Of a stretch of 64,000 bases of DNA, positions 51,563 through 63,851 are shown piece by piece (the stretch's first letter is position 1; each line of letters begins with the position of its first letter). A program made the translations under genes and the position numbers. The DNA is from Salinicola tamaricis (lineage in GTDB: Bacteria > Pseudomonadota > Gammaproteobacteria > Pseudomonadales > Halomonadaceae), in the NCBI RefSeq assembly GCF_003006155.1, contig NZ_CP023559.1, forward strand, positions 1,240,001 to 1,304,000, in the 5' to 3' direction. Below the pieces are notes generated by a model. The model was not told the origin of the DNA. It ran no database searches and worked only from the letters and a program-made list of their open reading frames with translations.

Positions 51563-53428
51563 TCACCCCACCAGCAGATAGACGAGCAGCAGCGTGGCGC
51601 CGAGCACCATCGATACCGCGTAGTGGCGCAGCCGTCCGGTCTGGGTCAGACGCAACCCGTCGTGGGAGAGGCGCGCCAGCCACGGCAGCAGATTGCACAG
51701 CGAGTTGATCCAGTCGCCGCGGTTGATCCGTACCAGGCCGCGATAAGGGCGCACGAACAGCCAGTCATAGAGCGCATCGAATCCCCAGGCGTCGTGCCAG
51801 AAGTGCCACAGCCAGTTGCCGCGCCGATCGGCCACCGCGCGCCGGATCAGATCGCGCCGGCGGCGGAACAGCCACAGCGCCAGCAGCACGCCGCCGACCG
51901 ACACCACCATGGCCACCAGCTCGAGGATGTGCTCGCCGGCCCCCTCGGTGCTGGGGCCAGCCGGCAGCACATTGCTCAGCGGCGGCGTGATCTGGGCACC
52001 GATCGCAGTCGACAGCACGATCAGCACCACCAGCGGCACACCGTGAACCAGCCCTTTGTCAGCGCGCGCCTCGCGAGCGTGATCGCTCTTCGGCTGGCCG
52101 TGGAAGGTGCCGAGGATCAGGCGCACGGTGTAGATCGAGGTGAGCAGCGCACCGAACACCCCTGCCGCCATCAGCACCGAGTGTCCGGCGCCCAGCGCCG
52201 AGACCAGGATCGCATCCTTGCTGTAGAAACCAGCGGAGACCAGCGGCAGCGCCGCCAGCGCCGACCCGCCGACCACGAAGCCGGCGTAGGTGAGCGGCAG
52301 CTTGCGCCACAGCCCGCCGAGCCGGCGCATGTCCTGCTCGTGGTGGGTGCAGATGATCACCGAGCCGGCGGAGAGGAACAGCAGCGCCTTGAAGAAGGCG
52401 TGAATCATCAGGTGGAAGATCGCCGCGCTGTAGGCACCCACGCCCAGCGCCAGGAACATGTAGCCGATCTGGCTCATGGTCGAGTAGGCCAGCACGCGCT
52501 TGATGTCGGTCTGCGCCAGGGCGGCGAAGCCGGCGAGCGTCAGCGTCAGCGCCCCGACCACCCCGACCAGCAGCAGCACGTCCGGCGCCAGCTCGAACAG
52601 CCCGTGGGTACGCGCGATCAGATAGACCCCGGCGGTGACCATGGTCGCCGCGTGGATCAGCGCCGATACCGGCGTGGGGCCGGCCATGGCGTCGGCGAGC
52701 CAGGTCTGCAGCGGTAGCTGGGCAGACTTGCCCACCGCGCCGCCGAGCAGCATCAGCGCCGTCAACTGGGCCATCGGGTCGCCCTGGACCCACAGCTCCG
52801 GCGCCCGTACCAACAGAGGTTGAAAGCTGGAAAACAGGAAATGGACGAACAGCAGGAACATGCCGATGGCGAGGAAGACATCGCCGGTACGGGTGATCAC
52901 GAACGCCTTGAACGCCGCCCAGCCGTTGGCCGGGGTGCGGTAGTAGTAGCCGATCAGCAGATAGCTGCAAAGCCCCACCCCCTCCCAGCCGAAGTAGAGC
53001 AGCAGCAGGTTGTCGCCCAGCACCAGCAGGATCATGCTGAACACGAACAGGTTCATGTGACAGAAGAAGCGCGTCACCCCCTCTTCGCCGCGCATGTACC
53101 AGGCGGCGAACAGGTGGATGAAGAAGCCGACCCCGGTGATCACCCCGAGCATGGTCAGCGACAGGCCGTCGAGCATCAGCCCCACGGTGGGCTGGAAATT
53201 GCCCACCGAGATCCAGTGCCACAGGGTCAGCGTATGCGCCGCCTGGCCGTGGTCGTAGAAATCGAGGCCGACCCCCAGGGTGCAAAGCGCGGCGAGCCCG
53301 ATCGAGACCACCCCGACGGTGGCGCTGGCGCGCTCGCTCAGGCGCCCGAAGGAGAGCGCCAGAATGACGCCACCCAGCAGCGGGAAGAGAAAGGTGCCCG
53401 TCAGCAATATGTCTGTGAAGTGGTTCAT
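51563..53428 (-). CDS. nuoL: NADH-quinone oxidoreductase subunit L
   Basis: Largest antiporter-like subunit of complex I, with the long lateral helix at the C-terminus. The 621 residues are intact. [23 protein letters not shown] sequence (seen as [20 protein letters not shown]), [20 protein letters not shown] (proton-channel Lys region) and [20 protein letters not shown] are visible. The ATG overlaps the nuoK stop. Confidence 0.96.
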   Translation of the reverse strand: MNHFTDILLTGTFLFPLLGGVILALSFGRLSERASATVGVVSIGLAALCTLGVGLDFYDHGQAAHTLTLWHWISVGNFQPTVGLMLDGLSLTMLGVITGVGFFIHLFAAWYMRGEEGVTRFFCHMNLFVFSMILLVLGDNLLLLYFGWEGVGLCSYLLIGYYYRTPANGWAAFKAFVITRTGDVFLAIGMFLLFVHFLFSSFQPLLVRAPELWVQGDPMAQLTALMLLGGAVGKSAQLPLQTWLADAMAGPTPVSALIHAATMVTAGVYLIARTHGLFELAPDVLLLVGVVGALTLTLAGFAALAQTDIKRVLAYSTMSQIGYMFLALGVGAYSAAIFHLMIHAFFKALLFLSAGSVIICTHHEQDMRRLGGLWRKLPLTYAGFVVGGSALAALPLVSAGFYSKDAILVSALGAGHSVLMAAGVFGALLTSIYTVRLILGTFHGQPKSDHAREARADKGLVHGVPLVVLIVLSTAIGAQITPPLSNVLPAGPSTEGAGEHILELVAMVVSVGGVLLALWLFRRRRDLIRRAVADRRGNWLWHFWHDAWGFDALYDWLFVRPYRGLVRINRGDWINSLCNLLPWLARLSHDGLRLTQTGRLRHYAVSMVLGATLLLVYLLVG

Positions 53429-53732
53429 CCGCGCAACCTGCTCGCCGCATCGATATCGAGAGTCTTGAAGCGCCGGTAGAGCTGCATCAGCAGCGCCAGC
53501 CCCACGCTCGCTTCCGCCGCCGCCAGGGTGATCACCATCAAAACATCACCTGGCCGTCGGCCTGGTGCCAGTGGGTGCCGCCGACGATGAACGCCAGCCC
53601 CGCCGCGTTCATCATGATCTCCAGGCTCATCAGCACGAACAGCATGTTGCGCCGCGTCATCAGTCCAGCCAGCCCCAGCACGAACAGAATCGCCGCCAGT
53701 AGCAGGCCATGCTCCATGGGTATGCCGCTCAT
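53425..53732 (-). CDS. nuoK: NADH-quinone oxidoreductase subunit K, one frameshift
   Basis: Small three-helix subunit of complex I (about 102 residues). It starts [18 protein letters not shown], like E. coli MIPLQHGLILAAILFV. The membrane Glu residues are in [13 protein letters not shown] and [12 protein letters not shown]. The frame breaks in the T run at 53540-53543 ([15 protein letters not shown]); one lost base. The start overlaps the nuoJ stop and the end overlaps the nuoL start. Confidence 0.93.
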
Positions 53733-54372
53733 GCCCCTCCCCCCTGTCGATCCGCCGTCTCGTCGCCTGCCGCGGCGCCCGACCGCGTGCTGGCCGCCGC
53801 GTTGTGGGAAGCCGTGTTGGCCGCAGCCATCTTGTCGGCCCGCTCGCGCTGGCGTTCACGCGCCAGGTCCGCTTCATCATGGGCCTCGCTGCGACCCAGA
53901 TGCGAGGCGGCCACCAGCGCCGCCAACAGCAGCATCGCCGCCAGCTCGACCACCACCAGGTAGGGGCCGAACAGCGTGATGCCGACCATCTTGGCAGTCA
54001 GCGTCTCGCCGCTGATGGTGCCGTCGTAGGCGCCACGGGCCAGGGTCACCACCATCACCACCAGCAGCACCCCGGCGAGTACCGCCGGCCCCACCCACAG
54101 TCTGGGCGCGAGCCAGGCACGCTCCTGCTCCACCGCCGACTCGCCCAGGTTGAGCATCATCACCACGAACACGAACAGCACCATGATCGCGCCGGCATAG
54201 ACGATGATCTCGAGCGCCCCGGCGAAGGGGGCGCCGAGGGCAAAAACACCATCGCCACGCTGATCAGCGACACGATCAGATAGAGCAGCGCGTGGACCGG
54301 ATGGGTCCCGGTGACCACGCGCAAGGTCGCCAGTATCGCGACCAGACCGCTCAAGTAAAACGCGAGTTGCAT
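53729..54372 (-). CDS. nuoJ: NADH-quinone oxidoreductase subunit J, one frameshift
   Basis: Membrane subunit of complex I. It starts [20 protein letters not shown] at 54372, then [17 protein letters not shown]. The frame breaks in the run at 54242-54246 (one T lost on the coding strand) and resumes as [30 protein letters not shown], the signature helix. Repaired length about 214 residues; the last 60 are a charged, Ala-rich hydrophilic tail, longer than in E. coli NuoJ (184). Confidence 0.92.
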
Positions 54373-54500
54373 GACTTTCTCCCCGACAAACTGGCTACCC
54401 GACTCTCGCCTGCCCCGCAGCGTCCCGCTCAGCGGCGCTGGCGCGACCGCCCGCCACCGGCCCGCCACCGGCCGACGCACGGCAGTGCGTGGACAACGCC

Positions 54501-55049
54501 TCACGGCAGCAGCGACTTCACATCGATCGGCTCGGCCTCGTTCTGCGCCTGCCCCTTGTCCTTGCCCGCGATGGACAGCCCGGCGACACGGTAGAAGTTG
54601 GTGTTGTGATCCTTGCCCGGCCCGTATCAGCAGATCCTGCTTCTCGTAGACCAGCTCCTGACGTCTGAACTCGCTCATCTCGAAGTCCGGCGTCAGCTGG
54701 ATCGCCGAGGTCGGACACGCCTCCTCGCACATGCCGCAGAAGATGCAGCGCGAGAAGTTGATGCGAAAGAACTCCGGGTACCAGCGGCCGTCGTCACGCT
54801 CGCCCTTCTGCAGCGAGATGCACGCCACCGGGCAGGCCACCGCACACAGGTTGCAGGCGACACAGCGCTCCTCGCCGTCGGGATCGCGGGTGAGCACGAT
54901 GCGCCCGCGGTAGCGCGGCGGCAGATAGACCTGCTCCTCGGGATACGAGAGCGTCTCGCGCTTACGCGCCAGGCGTGGCTGAACACCATCCACAGGGTGC
55001 GCAGCTGCGTCCCGGTACCGGTGACGATCTTCTTGATCTGACTCAGCAT
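54501..55049 (-). CDS. nuoI: NADH-quinone oxidoreductase subunit I, two frameshift sites
   Basis: Peripheral-arm ferredoxin-like subunit with two [4Fe-4S] clusters. It starts [21 protein letters not shown] base is missing at 54971-54973 before [25 protein letters not shown] (core seen). The cluster motifs [16 protein letters not shown] and [16 protein letters not shown] are intact. The frame shifts again at 54619-54626 and ends [19 protein letters not shown] to KSLLP. Two lost bases there would restore the conserved I-T-G-P-G-K. Repaired length about 183 (E. coli 180). Confidence 0.93.
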
Positions 55050-55061
55050 GAGCTCCCTCCC

Positions 55062-56047
55062 TTATGTGCTCGGGTCGATGAGCAAAATCATCGCCCCGGT
55101 AACCAGCAGATTGATCAGCGTCAGCGGCAGGCAGACCTTCCAGCCGAAGCTCATCACCTTGTCGTAGCGCGGCCGCGGCAGCGCGCGCGCGCAGCAGCAC
55201 GAACAGCACGACGAAGAACGCCGTCTTGAGCAGGAACCAGACGATCGGCGGCAGCAGCGGCCCGTGCCAGCCGCCGAAGAACAGCGTCACCAGCAGCGCC
55301 GAGATCAGCACGATGCCGATGTACTCGCCGACGAAGAACATGCCCCACTTCATCCCCGAATACTCGATGTGGTAACCGTCGGCCAGCTCCTGCTCCGCCT
55401 CCGGCTGATCGAACGGATGGCGGTGGGTGACCGCGATGCCGGCGATGACGAAAGTACAGAAGCCGAAGAACTGCGGCACGATGAACCACAGGTTCTCCTG
55501 GGCGTTGACGATATCGCGCATGTTGAACGAGCCGGTCATGGCGACGATGCCCATCAGCGCCAGGCCCATGAAGACTTCGTAGGAGAGCGTCTGCGCCGAG
55601 GCGCGCAGCGCCCCCCAGCAGGGCGTACTTGTTGCCGCTGGCCCAACCGGCGAAGAGCACCGCATAGACGTTGATGCCGGCCATGGCGAAGAAGAACAGG
55701 ATGCCGATGTTGAGATCCGCCACGCCCCAGCTCGGGGTGATCGGGATCACCATGAACGACAGCAGCAGCGACGCCATGGCGATGGCCGGCGCCAGCACGA
55801 AGAAAGTGCGATCGGCGAACGGCGGGATCCAATCCTCCTTGAAGAAGATCTTGAGCATGTCGGCGGCGATCTGCAGAAGCCCGAAGGGGCCGACCCGGTT
55901 GGGGCCATAGCGATCCTGCCACAGCGCCAGCAGACGCCGCTCGATCATGCTCAGCAGCGCCCCGGAGACCACCACCGCGAGCAGGATCACCACCGCCTGG
56001 ATCATCGCGATCAGGGTCGCCTCTACCTGAGGTGTCCACCAGCTCAT
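55062..56047 (-). CDS. nuoH: NADH-quinone oxidoreductase subunit H, two frameshifts
   Basis: Quinone-site membrane subunit of complex I. It starts [39 protein letters not shown] is the family signature. The frame breaks in the C6 run 55611-55616 (one extra base; [16 protein letters not shown] is restored) and at the alternating cg tract 55186-55195 (one extra base). The end reads [21 protein letters not shown] to [25 protein letters not shown] (acidic quinone-linked loop) is intact. About 327 residues. Overlaps nuoG by four bases. Confidence 0.93.
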
Positions 56048-58827
56048 GCCTGCGCCTCCCCATCAGCGGCCGCGGTGTCGAGGGCGACACGCCCCCAGCC
56101 GAGAGTGGCCGGCAGCGCCCCCATCAGCGGCTCTAGCGTGCCCTGGGGCAGCGCCACCAGGCCCCGCGGCAGGTCACGCCCGAGGCGCGCCGGCAGCGTG
56201 ATGCGGGTGTCGGCGAAACTCACCGCCACCGGGTCGTCGGCGGCAATACCCAGCGCCGCGGCGTCGGCGTCGTTGAGCGTCACCGCCGGCGGCGCCATAC
56301 GCGCCTGGATCGGCTCGGCGCGGCGCGAGGTTTCGTCGCCGCCGAACAGCTGCGGCAGCGCGATCATCTGCCACTCGCCGTCGCGCGCGGCAAAGGCCGC
56401 GGGGATCGCATCACAGTAGGCGGCCTCGCCGGCGCCGGCGTCCCGGAACAGGCGGATGCCCGGGTCGCCGGCGCGCAGATGGCCACCGACCTCGTCCTGG
56501 AACTTGTTCCACGCCTGTGGCGAGTTCCAGCCCGGGGCCCAGGCGAACGGCACCTCGCGGCGCGGCTCGCGGTAGCCGGCGTAGCCCTCCATCGAAAACG
56601 CGAAGGGGGTGTCCAGATCCACCGGCGCCCGCGGCTCGTTGACATCGAGGTTGGCACGCATGGCGGTGCGCCCGCTGTAGCGGTGCGGCTCGCGCGCCAG
56701 CTTGAGACCGTGGATGCGGAACTGGGCCTCGGGCATGGCGTGGTGCAGCGGCGCGAACACCGCCGCCGCGCCGGCCACCGCCTCGGTGAGATCGTCGAAC
56801 AGTATCGTGGTCATCGGCTGGCGCTCGAGGGTCGCCTGCAGCGCGTGCAGCCAGCGCCAGCTCTCGCGGATGCGCGTGTCGGGGCGCAGATAGCTGGGGT
56901 CGAAGACCTGGTAGAAGCGCTGGGCGCGGCCTTCCAGACTGACCAGGGTGCCATCGCTCTCGGCGAAGGTGCCCGCCGGCAGGCCGATGTCGGCCTGCTC
57001 CCATGTCGCAGTGCGCTGGTGATCGATCACCACCAGCGCGCTGGCCCGATCCAGCGCGGCGTCGATCTTCGCCGCCGGCAGCCGCGCATAGAGATCGTTC
57101 TCCAGAATCACCACACCGTCGGCGTCGCCCTGCTCGAGCTGGGCCAGGGCCCAGTCGAGTGACTCGCCGCCGAGCAGGCCGAGGCCGACACTGTTGGCCT
57201 CGCGGCGCACCAGGGTCAGCCCGGCGCCGGCCTTCTGCCGCCGCGCCAGGGCCCGGGCCACGTTGCCCGCGGCCTCGATCACCGCCAGCGAGGCGAGTGC
57301 CTCACCGGCGATCACCAGCGGCCGCTCGGCGGCCAGCAGCGCATCGGCGATCTCACCGACCAGGGTCTGAGTGTCATCATCGAGCCCTTCGACCGCCGGT
57401 GCGGTGGGATCGAGGGCGTGGGCCACGGCGAAGCCCAGCCGCGCGATGTCGTCGGGTGCCGCACGCCGAGTGCGGGTGGCGATGGCATCGAGCTTGGTCG
57501 CTTCCGGGGTGGCCAGGAACAGCGGATACGCCGCGTCCTGGGCGATGGTCTTGACCGCTTCGGCGTTCCACTCGGGGATACCGCGCTCGGCGCCCAGCTC
57601 GACGCCCTTGCCGCGCACCGCCTGGCGCACCGACAGCGCCAGCCGCGCGGCGCTCTGAAGCAGGTCCTCGCCGAGCACCAGCACCGCATCGCACGCCTCG
57701 ATCTCACGCAGGCTCGGGGTGGCCACGCCGCTGTCGCGGTTGAGTGCTTCCATGCGCCGCAAGCGCTCGAGCTCGCCGGCCTCGATGCCGGTGGAGAAGC
57801 GTTCCGCACCGACCAGCTCGCGCAGGCGGTGGTTGCTCTCGAGACTGGCCCGCGGCGAGCCGATGCCGATCAGCCGCTTGGCGCCGCGCAGCGCGTCGGC
57901 GGCACGGTCGAGCGCCTCGTCGATCTCCATCAGGGTCACGCCCTGGGCGGCAACGCCGCGCTGGCTACGCTGGAACAGCTCGGGCCGGGTCGGACGATCC
58001 TTGCGGTTGACGTAGCCGTAACCGAAGCGGCCGCGGTCGCACAGGAAGTAGCGATTGACGTCACCGTTGTAGCGATTCTCGATGCGCCGGATATCGCCAT
58101 AGCGCTCGCCGGGACTGATGTTGCAGCCGCTGGCGCACTGGTGGCAGATGCTGGGGGCGAACTGCAGATCCCACTTGCGGGTGTAGTGATCGGAGTGGGT
58201 CTGATCGGTGAACACCCCTGTCGGGCACACCTCGGTGAGGTTGCCGGAGAACTCGCTCTCCAGGGTGCCCTCTTCATAGCGCCCGAAGTAGACGTTGTCG
58301 TGGGCCCCGAAGGCGCCGAAATCCTCGCCGCCGGCGTAGTCCTGGTAAAAGCGCACGCAGCGGTAGCAGGTGATACAGCGGTTCATTTCGTGGGCGACGA
58401 AGGGCCCCAGGTACTGGTTGCGGTGGGTGCGCTTCTTGAAGCGATAGCGGCGCCGGTCGTGGCCGGTCATCACCGTCATATCCTGCAGGTGGCAGTGGCC
58501 GCCCTCCTCGCACACCGGGCAGTCGTGCGGATGGTTGACCATCAGCCACTCGATCACCGTCTCGCGGAAGGCCTTGGCCTCCTCGTCGTCGATAGAGATG
58601 TAGGCGTCATCCTTCACCGGCGCCATGCACGACATCACCAGCATGCCGCGGGTGTCGTCGGCGTCCTTGTACTGTTTCACCGCACACTGGCGGCAGGCCC
58701 CCACGCTGCCCATCGCCGGGTGCCAGCAGAAATAGGGGATGTCCAGGCCCAGCGAGAGACAGGCGTGGAGCAGGTTGTCGCTGTCTTCGACCTCGTAGTC
58801 GTTGCCGTCGACATGAATGGTGGCCAT
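56044..58827 (-). CDS. nuoG: NADH-quinone oxidoreductase subunit G
   Basis: Large peripheral-arm iron-sulfur subunit, 927 residues, intact. The N-terminal [2Fe-2S] ferredoxin domain has [17 protein letters not shown] and SCMAP. The His-ligated cluster lies at [18 protein letters not shown], then [10 protein letters not shown] and CPTGVFTD. The extra cluster motif of the molybdopterin-like domain is [13 protein letters not shown]. The rest is the degenerate molybdopterin oxidoreductase domain, which binds no Mo in complex I. Overlaps nuoH (atga) and follows nuoF by 15 bases. Confidence 0.96.
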   Translation of the reverse strand: MATIHVDGNDYEVEDSDNLLHACLSLGLDIPYFCWHPAMGSVGACRQCAVKQYKDADDTRGMLVMSCMAPVKDDAYISIDDEEAKAFRETVIEWLMVNHPHDCPVCEEGGHCHLQDMTVMTGHDRRRYRFKKRTHRNQYLGPFVAHEMNRCITCYRCVRFYQDYAGGEDFGAFGAHDNVYFGRYEEGTLESEFSGNLTEVCPTGVFTDQTHSDHYTRKWDLQFAPSICHQCASGCNISPGERYGDIRRIENRYNGDVNRYFLCDRGRFGYGYVNRKDRPTRPELFQRSQRGVAAQGVTLMEIDEALDRAADALRGAKRLIGIGSPRASLESNHRLRELVGAERFSTGIEAGELERLRRMEALNRDSGVATPSLREIEACDAVLVLGEDLLQSAARLALSVRQAVRGKGVELGAERGIPEWNAEAVKTIAQDAAYPLFLATPEATKLDAIATRTRRAAPDDIARLGFAVAHALDPTAPAVEGLDDDTQTLVGEIADALLAAERPLVIAGEALASLAVIEAAGNVARALARRQKAGAGLTLVRREANSVGLGLLGGESLDWALAQLEQGDADGVVILENDLYARLPAAKIDAALDRASALVVIDHQRTATWEQADIGLPAGTFAESDGTLVSLEGRAQRFYQVFDPSYLRPDTRIRESWRWLHALQATLERQPMTTILFDDLTEAVAGAAAVFAPLHHAMPEAQFRIHGLKLAREPHRYSGRTAMRANLDVNEPRAPVDLDTPFAFSMEGYAGYREPRREVPFAWAPGWNSPQAWNKFQDEVGGHLRAGDPGIRLFRDAGAGEAAYCDAIPAAFAARDGEWQMIALPQLFGGDETSRRAEPIQARMAPPAVTLNDADAAALGIAADDPVAVSFADTRITLPARLGRDLPRGLVALPQGTLEPLMGALPATLGWGRVALDTAAADGEAQA

Positions 58828-58842
58828 AGCGTCACGCGCCTC

Positions 58843-60182
58843 CTAGATGCTGCCGACCGGAATCGGGTCCGCGTGCGCTTCGCCCCGGGGCCGGGTGATG
58901 CCGCGCTCGAACTCGTCACGGAAATAGTGGATCGCCGAGGAAAGCGGCATCGCCGCGCCTGGCGCATGAGCGCAGAAGGTCTTGCCGGGGCCCAGGTCCC
59001 GCGCCATCTGCTTGAGCAGCTCGATATCGCCGGGCTCGCCCGTGCCCGCCTCCAGCGCGCGCAGCAACTTGACGCTCCACGGCAGGCCATCGCGGCACGG
59101 GTGCACCAACCACAGGACTCGCGGGCGAAGAACTCTTCCAGATTGCGCGTCAGCGAGACCATGCTCTGGTCGTCGGCGACCACGGTGATCAAGCCGGTGC
59201 CGAGGCGGCTGCCGGTCTTGCCGATGGTGTCGAAGTCGAGCGCCAGGTCGAGGTGCTCCGGCAGCAGAAAGCCGGTACTGCCACCGCCGGGGAGCCAGCT
59301 CTTGAGCGTCAGCCCATCGCGCATGCCGCCGGCGAGCGCGAACAGCTCACGCCCGGTGGTGCCCATCGGCAGCTCCCACAGCCCCGGGCGCTGGACCTTG
59401 CCCGAGGCGCCGTAGAGCTTGGTGCCGCCGTCGCTGCTGCGCTCGCCGGAGAGCGCCTGGAACCAGTCGGCGCCGTGGTTGACGATGCCCGGCACGTTGC
59501 ACAGGGTCTCGACGTTATTGACCACGGTGGGCAGCCCCAGGCGCCGGATTGCCCCGGGAAGGGCGGCTTGGCCCGCGGGTTGGCGCGCTTGCCCTCCAGC
59601 GAGTTGATCAGCGCGGTCTCTTCGCCGCAGATATAGCGCCCGGCGCCAGTGTGCAGGGCGATATCGAAGTCCCAACCGCTGCCGCGAACGTCTGCACCCA
59701 GCCAGCCATCGGCGCGGGCGTCGTCGAGCGCGCGCAGAATCGAGGCGGCAGCGCGGTGATACTCGCCGCGCAGGAAGATATAGCCCTGCTTCGAGCGGTT
59801 GGCGTAGCCGGCCAGGATCATGCCTTCGATCAGCAGGTGCGGCTGCTGCTCCATCAGCAGGCGATCCTTGAAGGTGCCCGGCTCCATTTCGTCGGCGTTG
59901 CAGACGATATAGCCGCGCGGCACGTCGTCGCCCTTGGCGGTCAGACTCCACTTCATGCCGGCAGAGAAGCCGGCGCCACCGCGTCCACGCAGGTTGGCGC
60001 CCTTCACCTCGGTGGTCAGGCTCTCGTAGGTGTGCTGCTCCCAGCGCCTTGGTCACCGCGGCGTAGCCGCCGGTGTCGCGATACTCGGTGAACAGCACCG
60101 GGCTGGCATCGTCGTGCAGGCGCCAGGTCAGCGGATGGGTCTCGGCACGGCGTTCGCTGGCCGGCTGCAGAATGCGGCTCAT
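58843..60182 (-). CDS. nuoF: NADH-quinone oxidoreductase subunit F, three frameshifts
   Basis: NADH-binding flavoprotein of complex I with FMN and cluster N3. It starts [22 protein letters not shown] (core THPLTWRL matches E. coli). The frame breaks at 60040-60042 (one extra base), 59552-59555 (one lost) and 59099-59101 (one lost). Intact segments include [59 protein letters not shown] and, across the last shift, ESCGWCTPCRDG. Repaired length 446 (E. coli 445). Three errors in a conserved subunit support poor local sequence quality. Confidence 0.93.
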
Positions 60183-60213
60183 CTCGGATTCTCCCGCGTC
60201 TTGGGCATCGGGC

Positions 60214-60717
60214 TCATGCGTAGGCCTCCAGCAGGGCCGGCAGCGCCTCGGGGGTGACCGGGCCGTGCAGGTCCTCGCCGATCAGCAGCGTCGGCCCGCG
60301 GTCGCAAGCCCCCAGGCAGCACACCGGCAGCAGGGTGAAACGCCCATCCGCCGTGGTCTGGCCCATCTGGATGCCGAGGTGGTCGATCAGCGCGTCGCGC
60401 AGCTGCTCATAGTCGGTAAGAAAGCACGAGCTGCTGTCGCAGATCAGGATCACGTGGCGCCCCACCGGCTGCCGGAAGATCAAGCTGTAGAAGGTGGCCA
60501 CGCCCTCGACGTCGGCGACCTTGATGCCCAGCGTCGAAGCGATCGCCGGGATCGCGCCGTCGGGCACGTAGCCGTGGCGCTTCTGCACGATCTTGAGCGC
60601 CTCGATGCTGGCCGCCTGCGGATAGGGGTAGTGCGCACGCTCCTCGAGGATCGCCGCACGGTCGGCGGGGTCGAGGACGAAGGCGTCGCTGGCGATGGTG
60701 GCTGTATTTTGCGTCAT
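60214..60717 (-). CDS. nuoE: NADH-quinone oxidoreductase subunit E
   Basis: [2Fe-2S] subunit of the NADH module, 167 residues, intact. The cluster ligands are C93 and C98 (LICDSSSC) and C134 and C138 (VCCLGAC). HGYVPDGAI and GVATFYSLIFRQP are family sequence. Homologous to FdsG at 16.2 kb, so the window holds two paralogous NADH modules. Confidence 0.96.
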   Translation of the reverse strand: MTQNTATIASDAFVLDPADRAAILEERAHYPYPQAASIEALKIVQKRHGYVPDGAIPAIASTLGIKVADVEGVATFYSLIFRQPVGRHVILICDSSSCFLTDYEQLRDALIDHLGIQMGQTTADGRFTLLPVCCLGACDRGPTLLIGEDLHGPVTPEALPALLEAYA

Positions 60718-60736
60718 AACGGTCTCTCCAGCGGCC

Positions 60737-62518
60737 TCATCGATCCACGTCGGCCATGACGAAGTCGATACTGCCCAGATGCGCGATCAGATCCGGCACG
60801 AAACCGCCGCGCATCACCGCCGGGATCTGCTGCAGATGGGGGAAGCTCGGCGTGCGGATCCGCGTGCGGTAGCTCATGGTGCTGCCGTCGCTGGTCAGGT
60901 AGTAGCTGTTGATGCCCTTGGTCGCCTCGATCATCTGCATCGACTCGTTGGCCGGCAACACCGGGCCCCACGAGACCTGCAGGAAGTGGGTGATCAGGGT
61001 CTCGATGTGCTGCAGCATCTTCTCCCGCGGCGGCGGCGTGGTCAGCGGATGGTCCGCCTTGTAGTCACCGGCGGGCATGTGATCGATGCACTGCTGCAGA
61101 ATGCGCACGCTCTGGCGCATCTCCTCGATCCGCATCATGCCGCGGTCGAAGGCGTCGCCATTGACGGCGGTGGGCACCTCGAAGTCGAAGTTTTCATAGC
61201 CGGAGTAGGGGCGTTTCTTGCGCAGGTCGAAGTCGAGCCCGGTGGCCCGCAGATTAGGACCGGTGACGCCCCAGTCGAGCGCCTCGCGGGTATTGAAGGC
61301 AGCGACGAAGCGGGTGCGGTCGCGCACGATGGCATTCTCCATCATCGCCTTCTCGTACTCCGCCAGACGCTTGGGCATCCAGTCGACGAAGCCCTGCACC
61401 AGCTTGTCCCAACCCTTCGGCAGGTCGTGGGCGGTGCCGCCGATGCGATACCACGCCGGGTGCATGCGGAACCCGGTGATCGCCTCGATCACCTCGTAGG
61501 CTTTCTGGCGGTCGGTGAAGGTGAAGAATACCGGGGTCATCGCCCCCAGATCCTGCAGATAGGTCCCCAGGAACAGCAGGTGACTGTTGATGCGGAACAT
61601 CTCCGCCATCATCACGCGGATGGTCTTGGCGCGATCGGTGACGGTGATGCCGGCCAGCTTCTCCACCGCCAGCACGTAGGGCAGGTTGTTCATCACCCCG
61701 CCGGTGTAGTCGATGCGGTCGGTATAGGGGATGAAGCTGTGCCACGACTGGCGCTCGGCCATCTTCTCGGCACCGCGGTGGTGGTAGCCGATGTCCGGCA
61801 CGCAGTCGACCACCTCTTCGCCGTCGAGCTGCAGCACGAGACGGAAGGCGCCGTGGGCCGAGGGATGGTTGGGGCCGAGGTTCAGGAACATGAACTCGGT
61901 CTCTTCGCCCTGGCGCTTCATGCCCCACGCCTCGGGGTCGAAACGCAGCGCCTCCTGCTCCACCTCCTGGCCCTTGACGGTCAGGGTGTAGGGGTCGAAC
62001 TCGGTGGCGCGGGCGGAGTAGTCCTTGCGCAGCGGATGTCCGCTCCAGGTCGGCGGCATCATGATGCGGGTCAGATGCGGGTGGCCGCTGAAGTGGATGC
62101 CGAAGAGGTCGAAGACCTCGCGCTCGTACCAGTTGGCGTTGAGGAAAATATCACTGACCGAAGGCAGCGTCAGGTCGCGCTCAGAGAGCGCCACCTTGAG
62201 CATGATGTCGGCGTTACGCTCCACCGACAGCAACTGGTAGAAGACAGTGAAGTCCGCCGGCGGCAGGCCGCGGCGGTGGGTACGCAGGCGCTCGTCGACC
62301 GCGCTGAGGTCGAAGAGCATCGAGAACGGCCCCTCGAGCCGGCGCAGGCGCTCGAGCACATCGCGCAGGCGCTCGCGGGCGACCCATACCACCGGCATGC
62401 CGGTGAGCGTCTCCTGCGGCGTGAACACGGCGTCGCCGAAGTGCCGGCAAAGCTCCGCCACCACGTCGGCGGCGGGCGCGGCGGCACGAGAATTCATGGT
62501 GTCATCGGCTGCGGTCAT
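60737..62518 (-). CDS. nuoCD: NADH-quinone oxidoreductase fused subunit CD
   Basis: A single 593-residue protein joins NuoC (about 1-190, with [20 protein letters not shown], seen as [12 protein letters not shown]) to NuoD (about 205-593, with [20 protein letters not shown]). NuoD forms the quinone pocket; GPNHPSAHG holds its key His. The fusion is usual in Enterobacteria, Pseudomonas and Halomonas complex I. The frame is intact. Confidence 0.96.
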   Translation of the reverse strand: MTAADDTMNSRAAAPAADVVAELCRHFGDAVFTPQETLTGMPVVWVARERLRDVLERLRRLEGPFSMLFDLSAVDERLRTHRRGLPPADFTVFYQLLSVERNADIMLKVALSERDLTLPSVSDIFLNANWYEREVFDLFGIHFSGHPHLTRIMMPPTWSGHPLRKDYSARATEFDPYTLTVKGQEVEQEALRFDPEAWGMKRQGEETEFMFLNLGPNHPSAHGAFRLVLQLDGEEVVDCVPDIGYHHRGAEKMAERQSWHSFIPYTDRIDYTGGVMNNLPYVLAVEKLAGITVTDRAKTIRVMMAEMFRINSHLLFLGTYLQDLGAMTPVFFTFTDRQKAYEVIEAITGFRMHPAWYRIGGTAHDLPKGWDKLVQGFVDWMPKRLAEYEKAMMENAIVRDRTRFVAAFNTREALDWGVTGPNLRATGLDFDLRKKRPYSGYENFDFEVPTAVNGDAFDRGMMRIEEMRQSVRILQQCIDHMPAGDYKADHPLTTPPPREKMLQHIETLITHFLQVSWGPVLPANESMQMIEATKGINSYYLTSDGSTMSYRTRIRTPSFPHLQQIPAVMRGGFVPDLIAHLGSIDFVMADVDR

Positions 62519-62602
62519 GGCAGGCGGTCCCGGTCAATAGATCAACGGTCATCTCAGCGATGGCCACGAAAAACAGCGTCAGTGCTGCACGCCAGGCGTC
62601 GC

Positions 62603-63279
62603 TTAGATGCCGTCCGGGGTCCGCAGCTCCTTGACCGCAATCCGCCGGTCGCGATGCTTCTCGCGCTGGGAGGGCATCTCCGCGCGGTAGACGCCTTGGT
62701 CGCCAACCACCCAGGAGAGCGGCCGCCGCTCTTCCTGAATCGAGTCCTGGAGCAACTGCAGCCCCTGCAGGAAGGCCTCCGGGCGGGGGGGCAGCCGGGC
62801 ACATAGACATCGATGGGCAGGAACTTGTCGACGCCCTGAACCACCGAATAGATGTCGTACATGCCGCCGGAGTTGGCGCAGGAGCCCATCGAGATGACCC
62901 ACTTGGGTTCGAGCATCTGGTCGTAGAGCTGCTGGATGACGGGGGCCATCTTGATGAAGCAAGTGCCGGCAATGACCATGAAATCGGCCTGGCGCGGGGA
63001 GGCACGGATGACCTCGGCGCCGAAGCGGGCGACGTCGTGGGGCGCGGTGAACGCCGTGGTCATCTCCACGTAGCAGCAGGAGAGGCCGAAGTTGTAGGGC
63101 CACAGCGAATTCTTGCGGCCCCAGTTCACCGCCGAGTTGAGGACGTCTTCGAGCTTGCCCATGAACACGTTGCGGTGAACCTGTTCACGCATGGGGTCGT
63201 CGACGCGTTGGCGTTGATCGAGAGGATAGCGATCAGACGCGGTGTCGCCTCCCTCCGCTCGGGTCAGGGTGTATTGCAT
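62603..63279 (-). CDS. nuoB: NADH-quinone oxidoreductase subunit B, one frameshift
   Basis: Carries cluster N2, the last electron donor to quinone. It starts [20 protein letters not shown] at 63279. LSCCYVEM holds the paired cysteines, then [10 protein letters not shown] and [16 protein letters not shown]. The frame breaks in the G7 run 62785-62791 (one base lost) at [19 protein letters not shown] and ends KELRTPDGI. Repaired length 225 (E. coli 220). Confidence 0.94.
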
Positions 63280-63395
63280 GGTCAGCCTCGACAAGCCAGA
63301 TAAAGTAGCGGTCATGGGCATGTCGGCCGGTCAGGACGCCGGCATGCCGAATAATCGTTGATCGACGACCGTTCATGCGGTCGTTCTCGCCCGGG

Positions 63396-63851
63396 TCAGC
63401 GCGCATGGCGCTCGGCACCGGGTACGGCAGCCAGTTCGCGCGCACGCGACGCGTCTTCGCGCCCGCGCTTGCGCGGCGCCCAGTCGAGCGCGCCGACGCG
63501 GGCGTCGTAGACCAGGCCTGCCAGTAGAATGAGGATGAATACTGCCGCCCCGGCGAATCCCGTCCAGCCCACCTCACGTACGGAGACGGCCCAGCCGAAC
63601 AGGTAAACGGCCTCGATATCGAAGATCACGAAGAGCATGGCGACGAGATAGAACTTGACCGAGAAGCGCTGGCGCGCGCTGCCGGCACCGACGATGCCGG
63701 ATTCGAACGGGAGGGATTTGCTGCGTCCATGACTCTTGCCGCCGAGCAGGCTGGCGGCGCCGATCATGAAGCCACACAGTGCGATGACCGCGACCACGAA
63801 CAGCCCCGTGGCCCAATATTCAGCGATCCAGGCGGTGACTTGGTCGGACAT
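63396..63851 (-). CDS. nuoA: NADH-quinone oxidoreductase subunit A
   Basis: Small three-helix membrane subunit, 151 residues, first gene of the operon. [31 protein letters not shown] (core [18 protein letters not shown]) is diagnostic. The start [13 protein letters not shown] at 63851 has gggag upstream; a second ATG at 63863 is less likely. The C-terminal tail is charged and Arg-rich. 116 bases separate it from nuoB. Confidence 0.95.
   Translation of the reverse strand: MSDQVTAWIAEYWATGLFVVAVIALCGFMIGAASLLGGKSHGRSKSLPFESGIVGAGSARQRFSVKFYLVAMLFVIFDIEAVYLFGWAVSVREVGWTGFAGAAVFILILLAGLVYDARVGALDWAPRKRGREDASRARELAAVPGAERHAR

Noticed and set aside
57418..59415. Long frame antisense to nuoG
   Set aside because: Complement of a fully supported complex I subunit.
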